Counted from the stretch's first letter, positions 47,652-56,912 are shown. The stretch is 64,000 nt of DNA from Nostocoides sp. Soil756 (GCF_001428065.1 NZ_LMSE01000004.1:588142-652141); one strand, 5' to 3'. The notes: generated from the sequence alone by a model not told the origin. Made by a program: numbers and translations.

Positions 47652-47698
47652 ACGACGAGGGCCCGCCCCCCGTCAGCGGGAGGGCGGGCCCTGGTCGT
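47652..47698. terminator. Bidirectional hairpin terminator
   Basis: A long GC hairpin: AGGGCCCGCCC at 47658-47668 pairs with GGGCGGGCCCT at 47682-47692, and flanking ACGAC/GTCGT extend the stem with one mismatch. It lies between the convergent membrane protein and PhyH genes. There is no T-run, as is common in actinobacteria. Confidence 0.65.
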
Positions 47699-47704
47699 GC
47701 GGGG

Positions 47705-48595
47705 TCAGCGTAGGAAGGGGATGGCCCGGTCGAGCAGGCCGCGCTCCTTGAGCTCGGCCCGCAGCGGGATCTCGTCGTCGATCCAGCCGCTCTGCTTGAT
47801 GCCCCAGAACGAGGCGTGGTCGGGGCCGTAGCCGAGCAGCTGCTGGTGCAGCGGCGAGAGGTTCTTGAACCACTCCGAGTCCTGGTCGGCGACGTCCTCG
47901 TCGAGGGGCCGGATCCAGCGGTAGGTGTAGCCGATGAACATCAGCTTGCGGATGCGCTCGCTCTTGTTCATCGAGCGGCTGTGCCAGATGCGGCGGTCGA
48001 AGATGAACGCGTCACCCGGCTCGAGGCAGACCTCGACGGCGCCCTCGGGCTCGATGATGGGGTCGCCCGGCTTCTCGGGGCGGCCGGCCAGGGTGTTGCT
48101 CTTGTGGCTGCCCGGGATGACCTTGGTGTTGCCGTAGCCCGGCTCGGAGAGGTCGGTCAGGGCGTAGCAGATCTTCGTCATGAACATCGGACGCACGTCC
48201 ATGTCGATGTCGGAGTTCTGGCGGTAGCCGTCCTGGTGCCAGTTCCAGAAGGGCGGCTCGTCCTTCGGCGGGTTGACGTCGATGTGGTTGTGGTGGGTGT
48301 AGATGTTCCAGCCCATCGTCCCCCAGATGTAGGGGAACGTGGTGGGCCAGGTGAGCAGCTCGGGGAAGCGCGGGTCCTTGTGCAGCCAGCCCATGACGTG
48401 GATCGACTTGTCGGGGCGGCGGCGGTCGGCGGCCTCCTCCTCGGCGTAGATCCGGTCGACGGCGTTCTCGAAGTACGCCCGGTCCTCCTCGGGGAGGGCG
48501 CCCTTGATGACCACGAAGCCGTCGCGGTCGTACTGCTCGCGGATGGCGGGGTCGAGCGGCTCGAAGCCGGTGGGGGCCTGGGTGGTAGCGGTCAT
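47705..48595 (-). CDS. Phytanoyl-CoA dioxygenase (PhyH) family Fe(II)/2-oxoglutarate oxygenase
   Basis: A 296-residue PhyH-family dioxygenase. Iron ligands are the HxD pair in FWNWHQDGYR and the distal His in FDRRIWHSRSMN, followed by an Arg expected to bind 2-oxoglutarate. The N-terminal FDxDGFVVIKGALP-like region (EQYDRDGFVVIKGALPEEDR) is typical. Substrate cannot be assigned; relatives hydroxylate lipids, ectoine, antibiotics or small acids. ATG 48595 is chosen; the frame extends upstream over palindrome A without coding character. A TACACT hexamer at 48681-48686 (minus) may be its -10. Confidence 0.8.
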   Translation of the reverse strand: MTATTQAPTGFEPLDPAIREQYDRDGFVVIKGALPEEDRAYFENAVDRIYAEEEAADRRRPDKSIHVMGWLHKDPRFPELLTWPTTFPYIWGTMGWNIYTHHNHIDVNPPKDEPPFWNWHQDGYRQNSDIDMDVRPMFMTKICYALTDLSEPGYGNTKVIPGSHKSNTLAGRPEKPGDPIIEPEGAVEVCLEPGDAFIFDRRIWHSRSMNKSERIRKLMFIGYTYRWIRPLDEDVADQDSEWFKNLSPLHQQLLGYGPDHASFWGIKQSGWIDDEIPLRAELKERGLLDRAIPFLR

Positions 48596-48754
48596 GCTCG
48601 GATGCTCCTCACGTGGTGCCGGCGACGGCGGGGGCACCGCTCCCGCTGCCGCGCGCGGACGCACGGCTCGTTTCCGCCAGTGTAGGACCGCAGGCGGCGC
48701 CGGCCGGGAGGCGAGGCGGTGGCGGGTGCGGCGTCCGTGCCCGTGCACCTTCCC

Positions 48755-48817
48755 GTCGAGAGGAGGTGACACGCCCACCGCGAGGCTCCGACGACGTGCG
48801 TGTCGCCTCCTCTCGAC
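48755..48817. repeat. Dispersed palindrome family A, copy 3
   Basis: Arms at 48755-48774 (GTCGAGAGGAGGTGACACGC, identical to copy 2) and 48798-48817 pair at 19 of 20 positions around a 23-base loop. It is downstream of glgX and upstream of the PhyH gene, both on the minus strand. The remaining 254-base gap holds nothing else I recognise apart from the possible PhyH promoter. Confidence 0.9.
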
Positions 48818-48849
48818 CGGGGGCCGGGCGCGGCGCGGTCACCGGCGGG

Positions 48850-51018
48850 TCAGGCCGTGGCGTAGAGGCGCAGGGTGCCGGGCGCGACCGTCACCCGGGC
48901 GGGGGCCGCGAGGTCCTCGGTGGTCCCGGCGTCGACCTCCGGGCGGTCGTGGGCGCTGTCCCAGCGCAGCCGGTACCGCGCGCCGGCCGGGAGCGCCGGC
49001 AGGGTCACCTCGGCCTCCCGGGCCGAGCCGTTGACCACGATCAGCGCGCCGAGCTCGCCCGGTGCCGGGGCGGCCAGGGCCATCTGCAGGACCCGCGAGC
49101 GGGCGTCGTGCCAGCGCTCGCCCAGCGCGCTCCCGTCGGCTCCGAACCAGCCGATGTCGGGGGGGCCGTCCCCGTCGACGGGCTCGCCGAGCAGCCAGCC
49201 GCGCTGCCGCAGCACCGGCAGGTCGCGGCGCAGCGCCAGCAGGTGCCGGGTCGTGGCGAGCAGGTCCTCCTGCCACGACGCGAGGTCCCAGTCGACCCAC
49301 GAGATCTCGTTGTCCTGGCAGTACGGGTTGTTGTTGCCGCCCTGGCTGCGCCCCAGCTCGTCGCCGGCGTTGATCATCGGCACCCCCGACGACAGCAGCA
49401 GGGTGCCGAGCAGCGCCCGCAGGGCCCGGGTGCGCGCGGCCAGGACCGCGGGGTCGTCGGTGGGGCCTTCGGCGCCGTGGTTCCACGAGCCGTTGCCGTC
49501 GGAGCCGTCGCGGTTGTCCTCGCCGTTGGCCTCGTTGTGCTTGTGGTCGTAGGACACCAGGTCGGCGAGGGTGAACCCGTCGTGGGCGGTGACGAAGTTC
49601 ACCGATGCCGTGGGCCCCCGGTCCCGCGTCCCGAAGAGGTCGTGCGAGCCGGTGAGCCGGGTCGCCAGGTCGCGGGCGTCGTGCCCCGGATGCCCCTGCG
49701 CCTGTGCCCTGGCCTCGCCGACCCAGAACCGCCGCACGCCGTCGCGGAAGCGGTCGTTCCACTCCTGGAAGGGCGGCGGGAACTGCCCGGTCCGCCAGCC
49801 GTGGATGCCGAGGTCCCACGGCTCGGCGACGAGGGTGACCCGCGAGAGCACGGGGTCGGTGCGCAGCGCGACGAGGAACGGGTGGTCGGGGTCGAAGTCG
49901 TCGCCGCGCCCGCGTCCGAGGGCCACGGCGAGGTCGAAGCGGAAGCCGTCGACGTGGTACTCCTGCACCCAGTGGCGCAGGCTGTCGAGCACCATCCGGC
50001 AGACCACGGGATGGCGCAGGTCGAGGGTGTTGCCGCAGCCGGTGACGTCGATGTCCCGGCCGCGGTCGTCGAGGCGGTAGTAGGCCCGCTGGTCCAGACC
50101 GCGCCACGAGAGCGTCGCGCCGGTACGGCCCTGCTCGCAGGTGTGGTTGTAGACGACGTCGAGGATGACCTCGAGGCCGGCCTCGTGCAGGAGCTTGACC
50201 ATCCCCTTGACCTCGTCGACCACCCCCTGGGGCTCGGTGGCCGCGGCGTAGGGCGCGTGCGGCGCGAAGAAGCCCAGGGTGTTGTAGCCCCAGTGGTTGG
50301 TCAGGCCCCGTCGGGCCAGGTGCGGCTCGTGGGTGAAGGCCTGGACCGGGAGCAGCTCGACGGCGGTGACGCCGAGGCCGAGCAGGTGCTCGACCGAGGC
50401 GGGATGGGCCAGGCCCGCGTAGGTGCCACGCAGCGCCGCGGGGACACCGGGGTGGAGGTGGGTCTGGTTGCGCACGTGCGCCTCGTAGATCACGCTCTCG
50501 CTGCGCGAGCGGCCCGGCGGTGCGTCGGCCCCCCAGTCGAAGGCGTGGTCGACGACGACCCCCCGCGGGACGTGACCGCGGCTGTCGAGGGTCGAACGCA
50601 CCTCGAGGTCGCCGGACCAGGTGTCGTCGACCGCGTGCCCGTAGACCTCTGGTCCCCACGCGACGGCCCCGTCCACCGCCCCGGCGTAGGGGTCGAGCAG
50701 CAGCTTCGCGGGGTTGTGCAGGTGGCCGCGCTCGGGGTCCCACTCGCCGTCGACCCGCAGGTTGTACCGCTGGCCCGGCGCCATCCCCGGGACCTCGCCG
50801 AACCACCAGCCGTGCGCGCGCTCGAGCAACGGCACCACCCGCTCGCTCTCGCCCGCGGTGTCGCCGGGCTCGAACAGGCTCACGGCGACCGCGTCGGCGT
50901 GACCGGCGTAGACCGCCACGTCGGCGCCCCCCGCGGTGCGGGTGACCCCAGGCCGAGGAGGCAGGTCGCGGGTCCGGAGCCGCCGCGACGGTGTCTGCGA
51001 GTCCGGCCAGGGCGACAT
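48850..51018 (-). CDS. glgX: Glycogen debranching enzyme
   Basis: Hydrolyses alpha-1,6 branches left after phosphorylase action. 722 residues: N-terminal CBM48-type domain (VAVYAGHADAVAVSLFEPGD), then the GH13_11 barrel with LLDPYAGAVDG, YEAHVRNQTHLHPGVP, VILDVVYNHTCEQG, the nucleophile Asp in GFRFDLAVALG, the acid/base Glu in TLVAEPWDLG and FVTAHDGFTLADLVSYDHKHNEANGEDN (shown in part). Length and motifs match GlgX/TreX. It is 5.4 kb from the glgP-glgB series and separately transcribed. Its N-terminus at ATG 51018 starts 35 bases from the divergent ybjN-like gene. Confidence 0.94.
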   Translation of the reverse strand: MSPWPDSQTPSRRLRTRDLPPRPGVTRTAGGADVAVYAGHADAVAVSLFEPGDTAGESERVVPLLERAHGWWFGEVPGMAPGQRYNLRVDGEWDPERGHLHNPAKLLLDPYAGAVDGAVAWGPEVYGHAVDDTWSGDLEVRSTLDSRGHVPRGVVVDHAFDWGADAPPGRSRSESVIYEAHVRNQTHLHPGVPAALRGTYAGLAHPASVEHLLGLGVTAVELLPVQAFTHEPHLARRGLTNHWGYNTLGFFAPHAPYAAATEPQGVVDEVKGMVKLLHEAGLEVILDVVYNHTCEQGRTGATLSWRGLDQRAYYRLDDRGRDIDVTGCGNTLDLRHPVVCRMVLDSLRHWVQEYHVDGFRFDLAVALGRGRGDDFDPDHPFLVALRTDPVLSRVTLVAEPWDLGIHGWRTGQFPPPFQEWNDRFRDGVRRFWVGEARAQAQGHPGHDARDLATRLTGSHDLFGTRDRGPTASVNFVTAHDGFTLADLVSYDHKHNEANGEDNRDGSDGNGSWNHGAEGPTDDPAVLAARTRALRALLGTLLLSSGVPMINAGDELGRSQGGNNNPYCQDNEISWVDWDLASWQEDLLATTRHLLALRRDLPVLRQRGWLLGEPVDGDGPPDIGWFGADGSALGERWHDARSRVLQMALAAPAPGELGALIVVNGSAREAEVTLPALPAGARYRLRWDSAHDRPEVDAGTTEDLAAPARVTVAPGTLRLYATA

Positions 51019-51041
51019 GGTCGCGAAGCCTAGCCAGTCGT

Positions 51042-51047
51042 TACGGT
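51042..51047 (+). promoter_or_regulatory. Probable -10 hexamer of leaderless ybjN-like transcript
   Basis: TACGGT ends 6 bases before ATG 51054. Confidence 0.45.
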
Positions 51048-51053
51048 GGGACC

Positions 51054-51524
51054 ATGACCGATCCCACGTCGCTGCCCAACTTCCCGCCCCCCGCGGACGA
51101 GCACCCCCTTCGCGGTCGCGTCCTCGACGTCCTGGTCGACCTCGGCCTGGCTCCCAACCTCGACGGGGACGGCGACGTGGCGTTCACCGTCAACGACCAG
51201 CAGCTCTTCGTGCGGTGCACCGAGGGCGAGGTCGAGATCATGCGCCTCTTCGGGCAGTGGCAGATCCAGGACGAGCTGGCCGGCGACCGGCTCGCGCTGC
51301 ACGAGACCTGCAACGAGATCAACCTGCACATGAACCACGTCAAGCTCGGGGTCGCCGGCACCACGCTGGTGGTCACCGGCGAGCACGTGCTCACCGCGGG
51401 CTCCGACCTGGCCGTGCTCACCCAGGTCTCGATCCAGGTGGTGCTCTCGGCGGTGCACCTCTGGCACCAGCGCATCCTCGGCCTCGACCCCGAGACCGGC
51501 CGGCCGGCGGAGGAGGGGCAGTGA
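51054..51524 (+). CDS. YbjN-domain protein
   Basis: A 156-residue protein of the YbjN superfamily, small alpha/beta proteins related to type III secretion chaperone folds and of unclear role. LRGRVLDVLVDLGLAPNLDG, VNDQQLFVRCTEGEVEIMRL and HETCNEINLHMNHVKLGVAG fit the fold. ATG 51054 has a leaderless -10. Its stop overlaps the start of the enoyl-CoA hydratase (GTGA), which suggests coordinated translation, though no functional tie is known to me. Confidence 0.78.
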   Translation: MTDPTSLPNFPPPADEHPLRGRVLDVLVDLGLAPNLDGDGDVAFTVNDQQLFVRCTEGEVEIMRLFGQWQIQDELAGDRLALHETCNEINLHMNHVKLGVAGTTLVVTGEHVLTAGSDLAVLTQVSIQVVLSAVHLWHQRILGLDPETGRPAEEGQ

Positions 51525-52300
51525 GCGCCCTGGTCCGCCTCGAGGTCGAGGCCGGCATCGGCACCATCCGCATCGACCGGCCCCCGATGAACGCACTGAA
51601 CGCCGAGATCCAGCACGCGTTCGTCGAGGTGTGCCGCGAGGCCGCCGAGCGTGCCGACATCGCCGCGGTCGTCGTCTACGGCGGCGAGAAGGTCTTCGCC
51701 GCGGGCGCCGACGTCAAGGAGATGGCGACGATGTCGTACACCGACATGGTCGAGCACTCCGCGCTGCTGCAGGACTTCACCCGCGCCCTGGCCCGCATCC
51801 CCAAGCCCACCGTGGCCGCGGTCACCGGCTACGCGCTGGGGGGCGGGTGCGAGGTCGCGCTCGCCTGCGACTGGCGGGTCTGCGCCGACGACGCGCGCCT
51901 CGGTCAGCCCGAGATCCTGCTGGGCATCATCCCCGGTGCCGGGGGTACCCAGCGGCTCGCGCGTCTGGTCGGCCCGGCCCGGGCCAAGGACATCGTCTTC
52001 TCGGGCCGGTTCGTCGACGCGCAGGAGGCCCTGGCCATCGGGCTGGTCGACCGGGTCGTCCCGGCCGCCGACGTCTACACCGCCGCGCGCGAGATGGTGG
52101 CCCGCTACGTGGGCGGCCCGCGCTTCGCCATCCGGGCGGCCAAGGAGGCCATCGACCGCGGTCTCGAGGTCGACCTCGAGACCGGGCTCGAGATCGAGCG
52201 TCAGCTGTTCGCCGGGCTCTTCGCCACGAAGGACCAGGAGAGCGGGATGCGCAGCTTCGTCGAGCGCGGCCCCGGGAAGGCCACCTTCGAGGGGGCCTGA
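51521..52300 (+). CDS. Enoyl-CoA hydratase (crotonase family)
   Basis: A 259-residue crotonase-fold protein starting at GTG 51521. The oxyanion-hole segment KVFAAGADVKEMATM and the helix VTGYALGGGCEVALACDWRV are conserved, and the two catalytic glutamates fall in GCEVALAC and GQPEILLGIIPGAGG. Hydration of crotonyl-CoA to 3-hydroxybutyryl-CoA, or the reverse as a supply of crotonyl-CoA for Ccr, is likely; other enoyl-CoAs are possible. It ends one base before the convergent DUF2254 gene. Confidence 0.88.
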   Translation: MSALVRLEVEAGIGTIRIDRPPMNALNAEIQHAFVEVCREAAERADIAAVVVYGGEKVFAAGADVKEMATMSYTDMVEHSALLQDFTRALARIPKPTVAAVTGYALGGGCEVALACDWRVCADDARLGQPEILLGIIPGAGGTQRLARLVGPARAKDIVFSGRFVDAQEALAIGLVDRVVPAADVYTAAREMVARYVGGPRFAIRAAKEAIDRGLEVDLETGLEIERQLFAGLFATKDQESGMRSFVERGPGKATFEGA

Positions 52301-52301
52301 G

Positions 52302-53594
52302 TCAGTCGGCGTCCGCGTGCCGGCCACCGTGGCGGGCACGCAGCGCCGCGGCCTTCTGTTCGACCGTGGCGGCGTGCTCCGGTCGGGCCATCCCCGCCAG
52401 GTCGGCGAGCAGGCCCTCGATGCGGGCCGGCACCTGGAGGTCGTCGGCCCCGTAGTGCGCGATCTCGTCGAGGGCCAGGTCGAGCAGCCCCGCGAAGCGC
52501 GTGGGCCGGTCGAGCACCCGCACGACGCCCTGAGCGTCGACGAGGTGGGGTGACCGGTCGGGCTGCGCCGCGGCCACGCGCAGGACCCGGTGCAGCTCGT
52601 CGAGCACCTGGACCGCCGTCGTCGGGTCGTTGACGCTGGGGGAGAGGGCGCGCTCGGCGATGTCGACGAGCTGGCGGACCCCGAACTCGGGGTCCTGCGG
52701 CATGCTGCGCTCGCGCCCGAGCCCGATGGCGGCGCGCACGGCGTGCACCACGGGGTCGTCGGCGACCGCCCCGTGGACCAGGGCCAGCTCCTGCCCCTGG
52801 TGGCGGACGGCACCGACGCGGGTCAGGAGCTCGATGACGACGCCCGCACGTTCGGCGCACTCGACGAGGTGCGAGTAGTGGATGCGCTGCACGCAGCCGT
52901 GCCCCGTGCCGGTCGTGACGACGACGCGCGGGCCGGCGGCCTGCGACCACGTGGGCGCCCCGGCGCCCCCCTCGGCCCACTCCTGCTCGGAGCCGGCGCT
53001 CAGCACCCGCACCGTCGCCCTGGCCACCCGGTCGATGACCTTCACCACCTGGATGGACTGGGTGATGTGCTGGATGAACGCGAAGAACAGCGCCACGCTG
53101 GCCAGCACGAGCAGGAAGGCCACCGTCACCGAGACCTGCGGCACCCCGACGGAGTCCCCGCTGCTGATGGTGCGCAGCACCACCAGCGAGAAGACGAAGG
53201 AGGAGGTGAAGACACCGAGCGTCACCTGCACGATCCGGCTGGCGAGGAACGTGCCGAGCAGCCGGGGGGTGAACTGGCTGCTGGCCAGCTGCATCACGAC
53301 CATGGTGATGGAGAACACCAGCCCGGTCACCGAGATCATCGCGCTCGCGATCGTGCTGAGCAGGCTGCGCGCGGAGTCGACGTTCCCGTCGAAGACGAAC
53401 GGGACGTCGCCCAGGACCCGCGCGTCCAGGACGGGCAGCACGGCGGCCGCGGCGACCGCCGTGAGGGTGATGGTCGACGGCAGGACCCAGAAGGGGCTCC
53501 ACAGCGCCTGCCACCAGCCGATCGAGTCGGGGTCGCCCACCGGCCCGACCGTGCGGCGGATGGCCCCTCGTGCGCTCTCGTCCCGGCTGCTCAC
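52302..53594 (-). CDS. DUF2254 predicted membrane protein
   Basis: A 430-residue DUF2254 protein. Four membrane segments lie in the first 170 residues (FWVLPSTITLTAVAAAAVLP, ISVTGLVFSITMVVMQLA, VFTSSFVFSLVVLRTI, VAFLLVLASVALFFAFI) and a soluble C-terminal region follows, with VDIAERALSPSVNDPTTAVQ, a hallmark of the family. Function unknown. Start placed at GTG 53594, where the coding character begins; the frame stays open upstream without support. The next 276 bases, to the divergent ETF operon, hold no gene I can support. Confidence 0.85.
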   Translation of the reverse strand: MSSRDESARGAIRRTVGPVGDPDSIGWWQALWSPFWVLPSTITLTAVAAAAVLPVLDARVLGDVPFVFDGNVDSARSLLSTIASAMISVTGLVFSITMVVMQLASSQFTPRLLGTFLASRIVQVTLGVFTSSFVFSLVVLRTISSGDSVGVPQVSVTVAFLLVLASVALFFAFIQHITQSIQVVKVIDRVARATVRVLSAGSEQEWAEGGAGAPTWSQAAGPRVVVTTGTGHGCVQRIHYSHLVECAERAGVVIELLTRVGAVRHQGQELALVHGAVADDPVVHAVRAAIGLGRERSMPQDPEFGVRQLVDIAERALSPSVNDPTTAVQVLDELHRVLRVAAAQPDRSPHLVDAQGVVRVLDRPTRFAGLLDLALDEIAHYGADDLQVPARIEGLLADLAGMARPEHAATVEQKAAALRARHGGRHADAD

Positions 53595-53870
53595 GGTCCC
53601 GATCCTGTCAGAGTCGCGGTGACCCGCCGACGAGCCCGACAGTCGCGAACCCGGCGGCCCGGGCGGCAACGGGCGGCCACGGGCGGCACGGTCCGACGCG
53701 AGGCGGCGGCCGCACCACCGCATCCGCCGGCGGGCGCCGAGCCTCGACGGGTGGTGACCGTCACGCCCCCGGGGTGGTGGCCCACCGCCCACCGGCTGAG
53801 AGGATGGAGGGCGATACCGGCCCGGCCACCCGGGCGAGACCACGAACGACAGGAAGAGGACGAAGCACGC

Positions 53871-54662
53871 ATGAACATCGTCGTCTGCGTCAAGTACGTC
53901 CCGGACTCCCAGTCCGAGCGCACGTTCCAGGAGTCCGACAACACCGTCGACCGCGAGGCCACCGACGGCCTCCTCTCCGAGCTCGACGAGTACGCCGTCG
54001 AGGAGGCCCTGAAGATCGTCGAGGCCCGCGGCGGGGGCGAGGTCACCGTCCTCACGGTGGGGCCGGCAGCGGCCGCCGACGCCATCAAGAAGGCGTTGCA
54101 GATGGGTGCGCACCGCGGCGTCCACGTGCAGGACGACGCCATCCACGGCTCCGACGCCGTCGCCACCTCGCTGGTGCTCGCCGAGGCCGTCAAGAAGGCC
54201 ACCGACGGCAGCCCCGAGCTCGTGCTCACCGGGATGGCCTCGACCGACGGCACCATGGGCGTCGTCCCGGCGATGATGGCCGAGCGCCTGGGCCTGCCCC
54301 AGGTCACCTACGCCTCCGAGCTCACCGTCGGCGACGGCACCGTCACCATCCGGCGCGACGGCGACACCGCGTCCGAGACCGTCGAGGCCTCGCTGCCGGC
54401 GCTGGTGTCGGTCACCGACCAGATCAACGAGCCGCGCTACCCCTCGTTCAAGGGGATCATGGCCGCCAAGAAGAAGCCGGTCGACACCTGGTCGCTCGCC
54501 GACCTGGGGCTCGAGGCCTCGCAGGTGGGCCTCGACGCCGCGTGGACCACCGTCGTGACCTTCGCCCAGCGCCCTCCGCGCGCGCAGGGCCAGATCGTCA
54601 CCGACGAGGGCGAGGGCGGCGCGAAGCTCGCCGAGTTCCTCAGCGCCCAGAAGTTCCTCTGA
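53871..54662 (+). CDS. etfB: Electron transfer flavoprotein beta subunit
   Basis: The smaller ETF subunit, binding AMP and pairing with EtfA to pass electrons from acyl-CoA dehydrogenases to the quinone pool. 263 residues, with the family start MNIVVCVKYVPDSQSERTF, LDEYAVEEALKIVEARGG, VLTGMASTDGTMGVVPAMMA (AMP loop) and the recognition-loop segment LVSVTDQINEPRYPSFKGIM. ATG 53871 follows AGGAAGAGGA. EtfA starts 34 bases downstream. The pair would serve dehydrogenases such as methylsuccinyl-CoA dehydrogenase, which is not in the window. Confidence 0.94.
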   Translation: MNIVVCVKYVPDSQSERTFQESDNTVDREATDGLLSELDEYAVEEALKIVEARGGGEVTVLTVGPAAAADAIKKALQMGAHRGVHVQDDAIHGSDAVATSLVLAEAVKKATDGSPELVLTGMASTDGTMGVVPAMMAERLGLPQVTYASELTVGDGTVTIRRDGDTASETVEASLPALVSVTDQINEPRYPSFKGIMAAKKKPVDTWSLADLGLEASQVGLDAAWTTVVTFAQRPPRAQGQIVTDEGEGGAKLAEFLSAQKFL

Positions 54663-54696
54663 TCCCAGCGCCCGCACCCCTCAGGAGCATCCACCC

Positions 54697-55653
54697 ATGG
54701 CCGAAGTCCTCGTCCTCACCGACCACGCCGGCGGGCGTCTGCGCAAGTCGACCGCCGAGCTGCTGACCATCGCCCGCCGCCTCGGCGAGCCCTCCGCCGT
54801 GCACGTCGGCCCCGGCGCCGATGTCGCCCAGAAGACCCTCGCCAAGTACGGCGCCCACAAGGTGTACGTCGTCGACGACCCCGACGCCGCGAGCTTCCTC
54901 GTCGCGCCGCAGGCCGAGATCCTGGCCGCGCTGGTCGAGAAGGTCTCGCCGGCCGCCGTGCTGGTCCCCAGCAACGCCGCCGGCAAGGAGATCGCCGCCC
55001 GGCTCGCCATCAAGACCGGTTCGGGCCTGATCACCGACGCCGTCGACGTGCGCGCCGGCGACGACGGCATCGAGACCACCCAGTCGGTCTTCGCCGGGTC
55101 CTACACCGTGACCGCCAAGGTCACCACCGGCACCCCGATCATCTGCCTCAAGCCCAACTCGGTGGGCATCGAGGCGGCCCCCGAGGCCGGCACGCTCGAG
55201 ACCGTCGACGTCACCGTCAGCGACGCCGCCAAGGCCGCGAAGGTCACCGACAGCCAGCCCAAGAAGGCCACCGGCCGGCCCGAGCTCACCGAGGCCGCGA
55301 TCGTGGTCTCCGGTGGCCGCGGCACGGGCGGGGACTTCGGCCCGGTCGAGGAGTTCGCCGACAGCCTCGGCGCCGCCGTCGGGGCCAGCCGCGCCGCGGT
55401 CGACGCCGGCTGGTACCCGCACAGCAACCAGGTGGGCCAGACCGGCAAGCAGGTCTCGCCGCAGCTGTACGTGGCCGCCGGCATCTCCGGCGCCATCCAG
55501 CACCGCGCCGGCATGCAGACCTCGAAGACCATCGTCGCCGTCAACAAGGACGAGGAGGCGCCCATCTTCGAGCTGGTCGACTTCGGCGTCGTCGGCGACC
55601 TGTTCCAGGTCCTGCCGCAGGCGACCGGCGAGGTCAAGAAGCGCAAGGGCTGA
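54697..55653 (+). CDS. etfA: Electron transfer flavoprotein alpha subunit
   Basis: The FAD-binding ETF subunit, 318 residues. N-terminal domain: [21 protein letters not shown]-terminal FAD domain: [57 protein letters not shown] and [19 protein letters not shown], all classical. The operon with etfB is clear. In other actinobacteria an IscS-like cysteine desulfurase and mnmA commonly follow the ETF genes; here a truncated-gene island separates them. Confidence 0.95.
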   Translation: MAEVLVLTDHAGGRLRKSTAELLTIARRLGEPSAVHVGPGADVAQKTLAKYGAHKVYVVDDPDAASFLVAPQAEILAALVEKVSPAAVLVPSNAAGKEIAARLAIKTGSGLITDAVDVRAGDDGIETTQSVFAGSYTVTAKVTTGTPIICLKPNSVGIEAAPEAGTLETVDVTVSDAAKAAKVTDSQPKKATGRPELTEAAIVVSGGRGTGGDFGPVEEFADSLGAAVGASRAAVDAGWYPHSNQVGQTGKQVSPQLYVAAGISGAIQHRAGMQTSKTIVAVNKDEEAPIFELVDFGVVGDLFQVLPQATGEVKKRKG

Positions 55654-55670
55654 GCGAGGGCCGCAGCCCT

Positions 55671-55726
55671 CCCCGAACGTGTGTGAAGAACGTCGGCAGA
55701 TCGACGTTCTTCACACACGTTCGGGG
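55671..55726. repeat. Dispersed palindrome family B, copy 2
   Basis: Perfect 25-base arms at 55671-55695 and 55702-55726 around a 6-base loop, with core CGAACGTGTGTGAA and inner part GAACGTCG. It marks the left edge of the truncated-gene island and lies between etfA and the aldehyde dehydrogenase fragment, which converge. Confidence 0.95.
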
Positions 55727-55741
55727 TAGGGGGTGGTGCGC

Positions 55742-56056
55742 TCAGGCCCGCCAGACCGTCTTGAGGTTGCAGAACTCGCGGATGCCCTCGGCCGCCAGCT
55801 CGCGGCCGTAGCCGGAGGCCTTCACCCCGCCGAACGGGAGCTCGGGGAAGCTGGCCGTCATCCCGTTGACGAAGACCGCCCCCGACTCGAGCCGGCCGGT
55901 GAACCAGTCCTGCTCCTCGGCGTCGGTGGTCCACACCGAGCTCGAGAGGCCGAAGCTGGTCTGGTTGGCGACCCGCAGGGCCTCCGCACGGTCGTCGACG
56001 CGGTAGAGCGTGGCCACCGGCCCGAACGCCTCCTCCATGACCAGGGGCACCGGTGT
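55742..56056 (-). pseudogene. 3' fragment of an aldehyde (succinate-semialdehyde-type) dehydrogenase
   Basis: About 104 C-terminal residues of an NAD(P)-dependent aldehyde dehydrogenase: [40 protein letters not shown] and [20 protein letters not shown]. The pattern resembles the Sad/YneI group. The catalytic Cys and Glu domain, about 350 residues, is missing. Upstream the frame runs out-of-frame into a sugar kinase fragment at about 56056-56065, so a deletion joined the two genes. An ATG at 56038 could still start a short peptide. Confidence 0.85.
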
Positions 56057-56059
56057 CGG

Positions 56060-56696
56060 ATAGGGCGAACGAGCCCTGCGAGCCCGCCGTCGCGACGACC
56101 GTCCCGGCCCCGTCGGCGCGGGCCCGACCGGCGGCGTCCAGCGCGTCGAGACCGGGGTAGCGGACCGCGAGGGTGGCCACGGTGGGAACGTAGAGGTCGA
56201 CCAGCCGCAGGTCGAGATCGGGCACCGGGTTGCCGTCGTCGAGCGAGACCAGCGAGGCCGAGCCACCGGCCCGCTGAAGGGCCGTGTACCCGCAGGCGTC
56301 GACGTGCAGCCACGGGTGACCCGTGGGCAGCCGCGGGGGAGGGGCTGCGGGTCGGGTGACGATGGTGCGGGTGCCGGTGTCGGTGCAGACGAGCACCAGG
56401 CTGGTGGAGGTCTGCACCCCCGGGTCGACGTGCACCCCGGAGGTCCCGACGCCCTCGGCCGCCAGCTCCGCCAGCGCCGTCCGGCCCAGGAGGTCGTCGC
56501 CGACCACGCCCACGAACTCGACGTCGACCCCGAGCCGGGCGATGGTGACGGCCGAGTTCGCGGCGTTGCCGCCCGCCACCAGGGCGGTGGCCGTGCTCTG
56601 GACCCGCTGGTCCTCACCCGGCAGCCGGTCGACCACGGCCACGCTGTCGAGCAGGAGCGTGCCGACGCAGGCGACCGGCGCCGTGGTCGGGCTCAT
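56060..56696 (-). pseudogene. 5' fragment of a PfkB-family carbohydrate kinase
   Basis: From ATG 56696 about 212 residues of a ribokinase/PfkB protein: [40 protein letters not shown] (signature 1), [20 protein letters not shown] and a tail [16 protein letters not shown]. The region with the catalytic GAGD motif is lost, because the frame meets the aldehyde dehydrogenase fragment. The kinase is therefore dead. Its original orientation and spacing suggest it was once part of an operon with the GntR-like gene before it. Confidence 0.85.
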
Positions 56697-56760
56697 GCGG
56701 CGGGACGGGCTGGGGGAGAGGCGGTCTGGGCCGGCACGGGCTGCTCCTGGCGGGGTGGGG

Positions 56761-56912
56761 TCACGGGCGTGGGTCGACGGCCGGGCGCACCGAGGTGCCC
56801 CGCAGGTCGGAGATGAGCTCGGTGCCCTCGGGGTAGATGATGTGGACGTACTCGACGCCGTGGCCGACGGCGTCGAAGGCCACGCGGTGGGCGACCATGA
56901 CCGCCGAGCCCG
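56761..56912 (-). pseudogene. 3' fragment of a GntR/UTRA-type regulator (tentative)
   Basis: About 50 residues ending at the stop 56761: [20 protein letters not shown] followed by [19 protein letters not shown]. This resembles the ligand-binding UTRA domain of GntR regulators (V-x-R-V-A-F-D-A-x-G-x-x-V-E-Y pattern). No DNA-binding domain precedes it: the sequence switches to an unrelated fragment on the opposite strand at about 56914. Assignment is tentative because the piece is short. Confidence 0.4.

Noticed and set aside
53595..53870. A small gene in the 276-base gap between DUF2254 and etfB
   Set aside because: No frame with a plausible start, ribosome binding site and non-biased composition; treated as a divergent promoter region.
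53595..54677. Upstream extension of the DUF2254 gene into the ETF region
   Set aside because: It is antisense to etfB and carries no family residues; homology begins just after GTG 53594.
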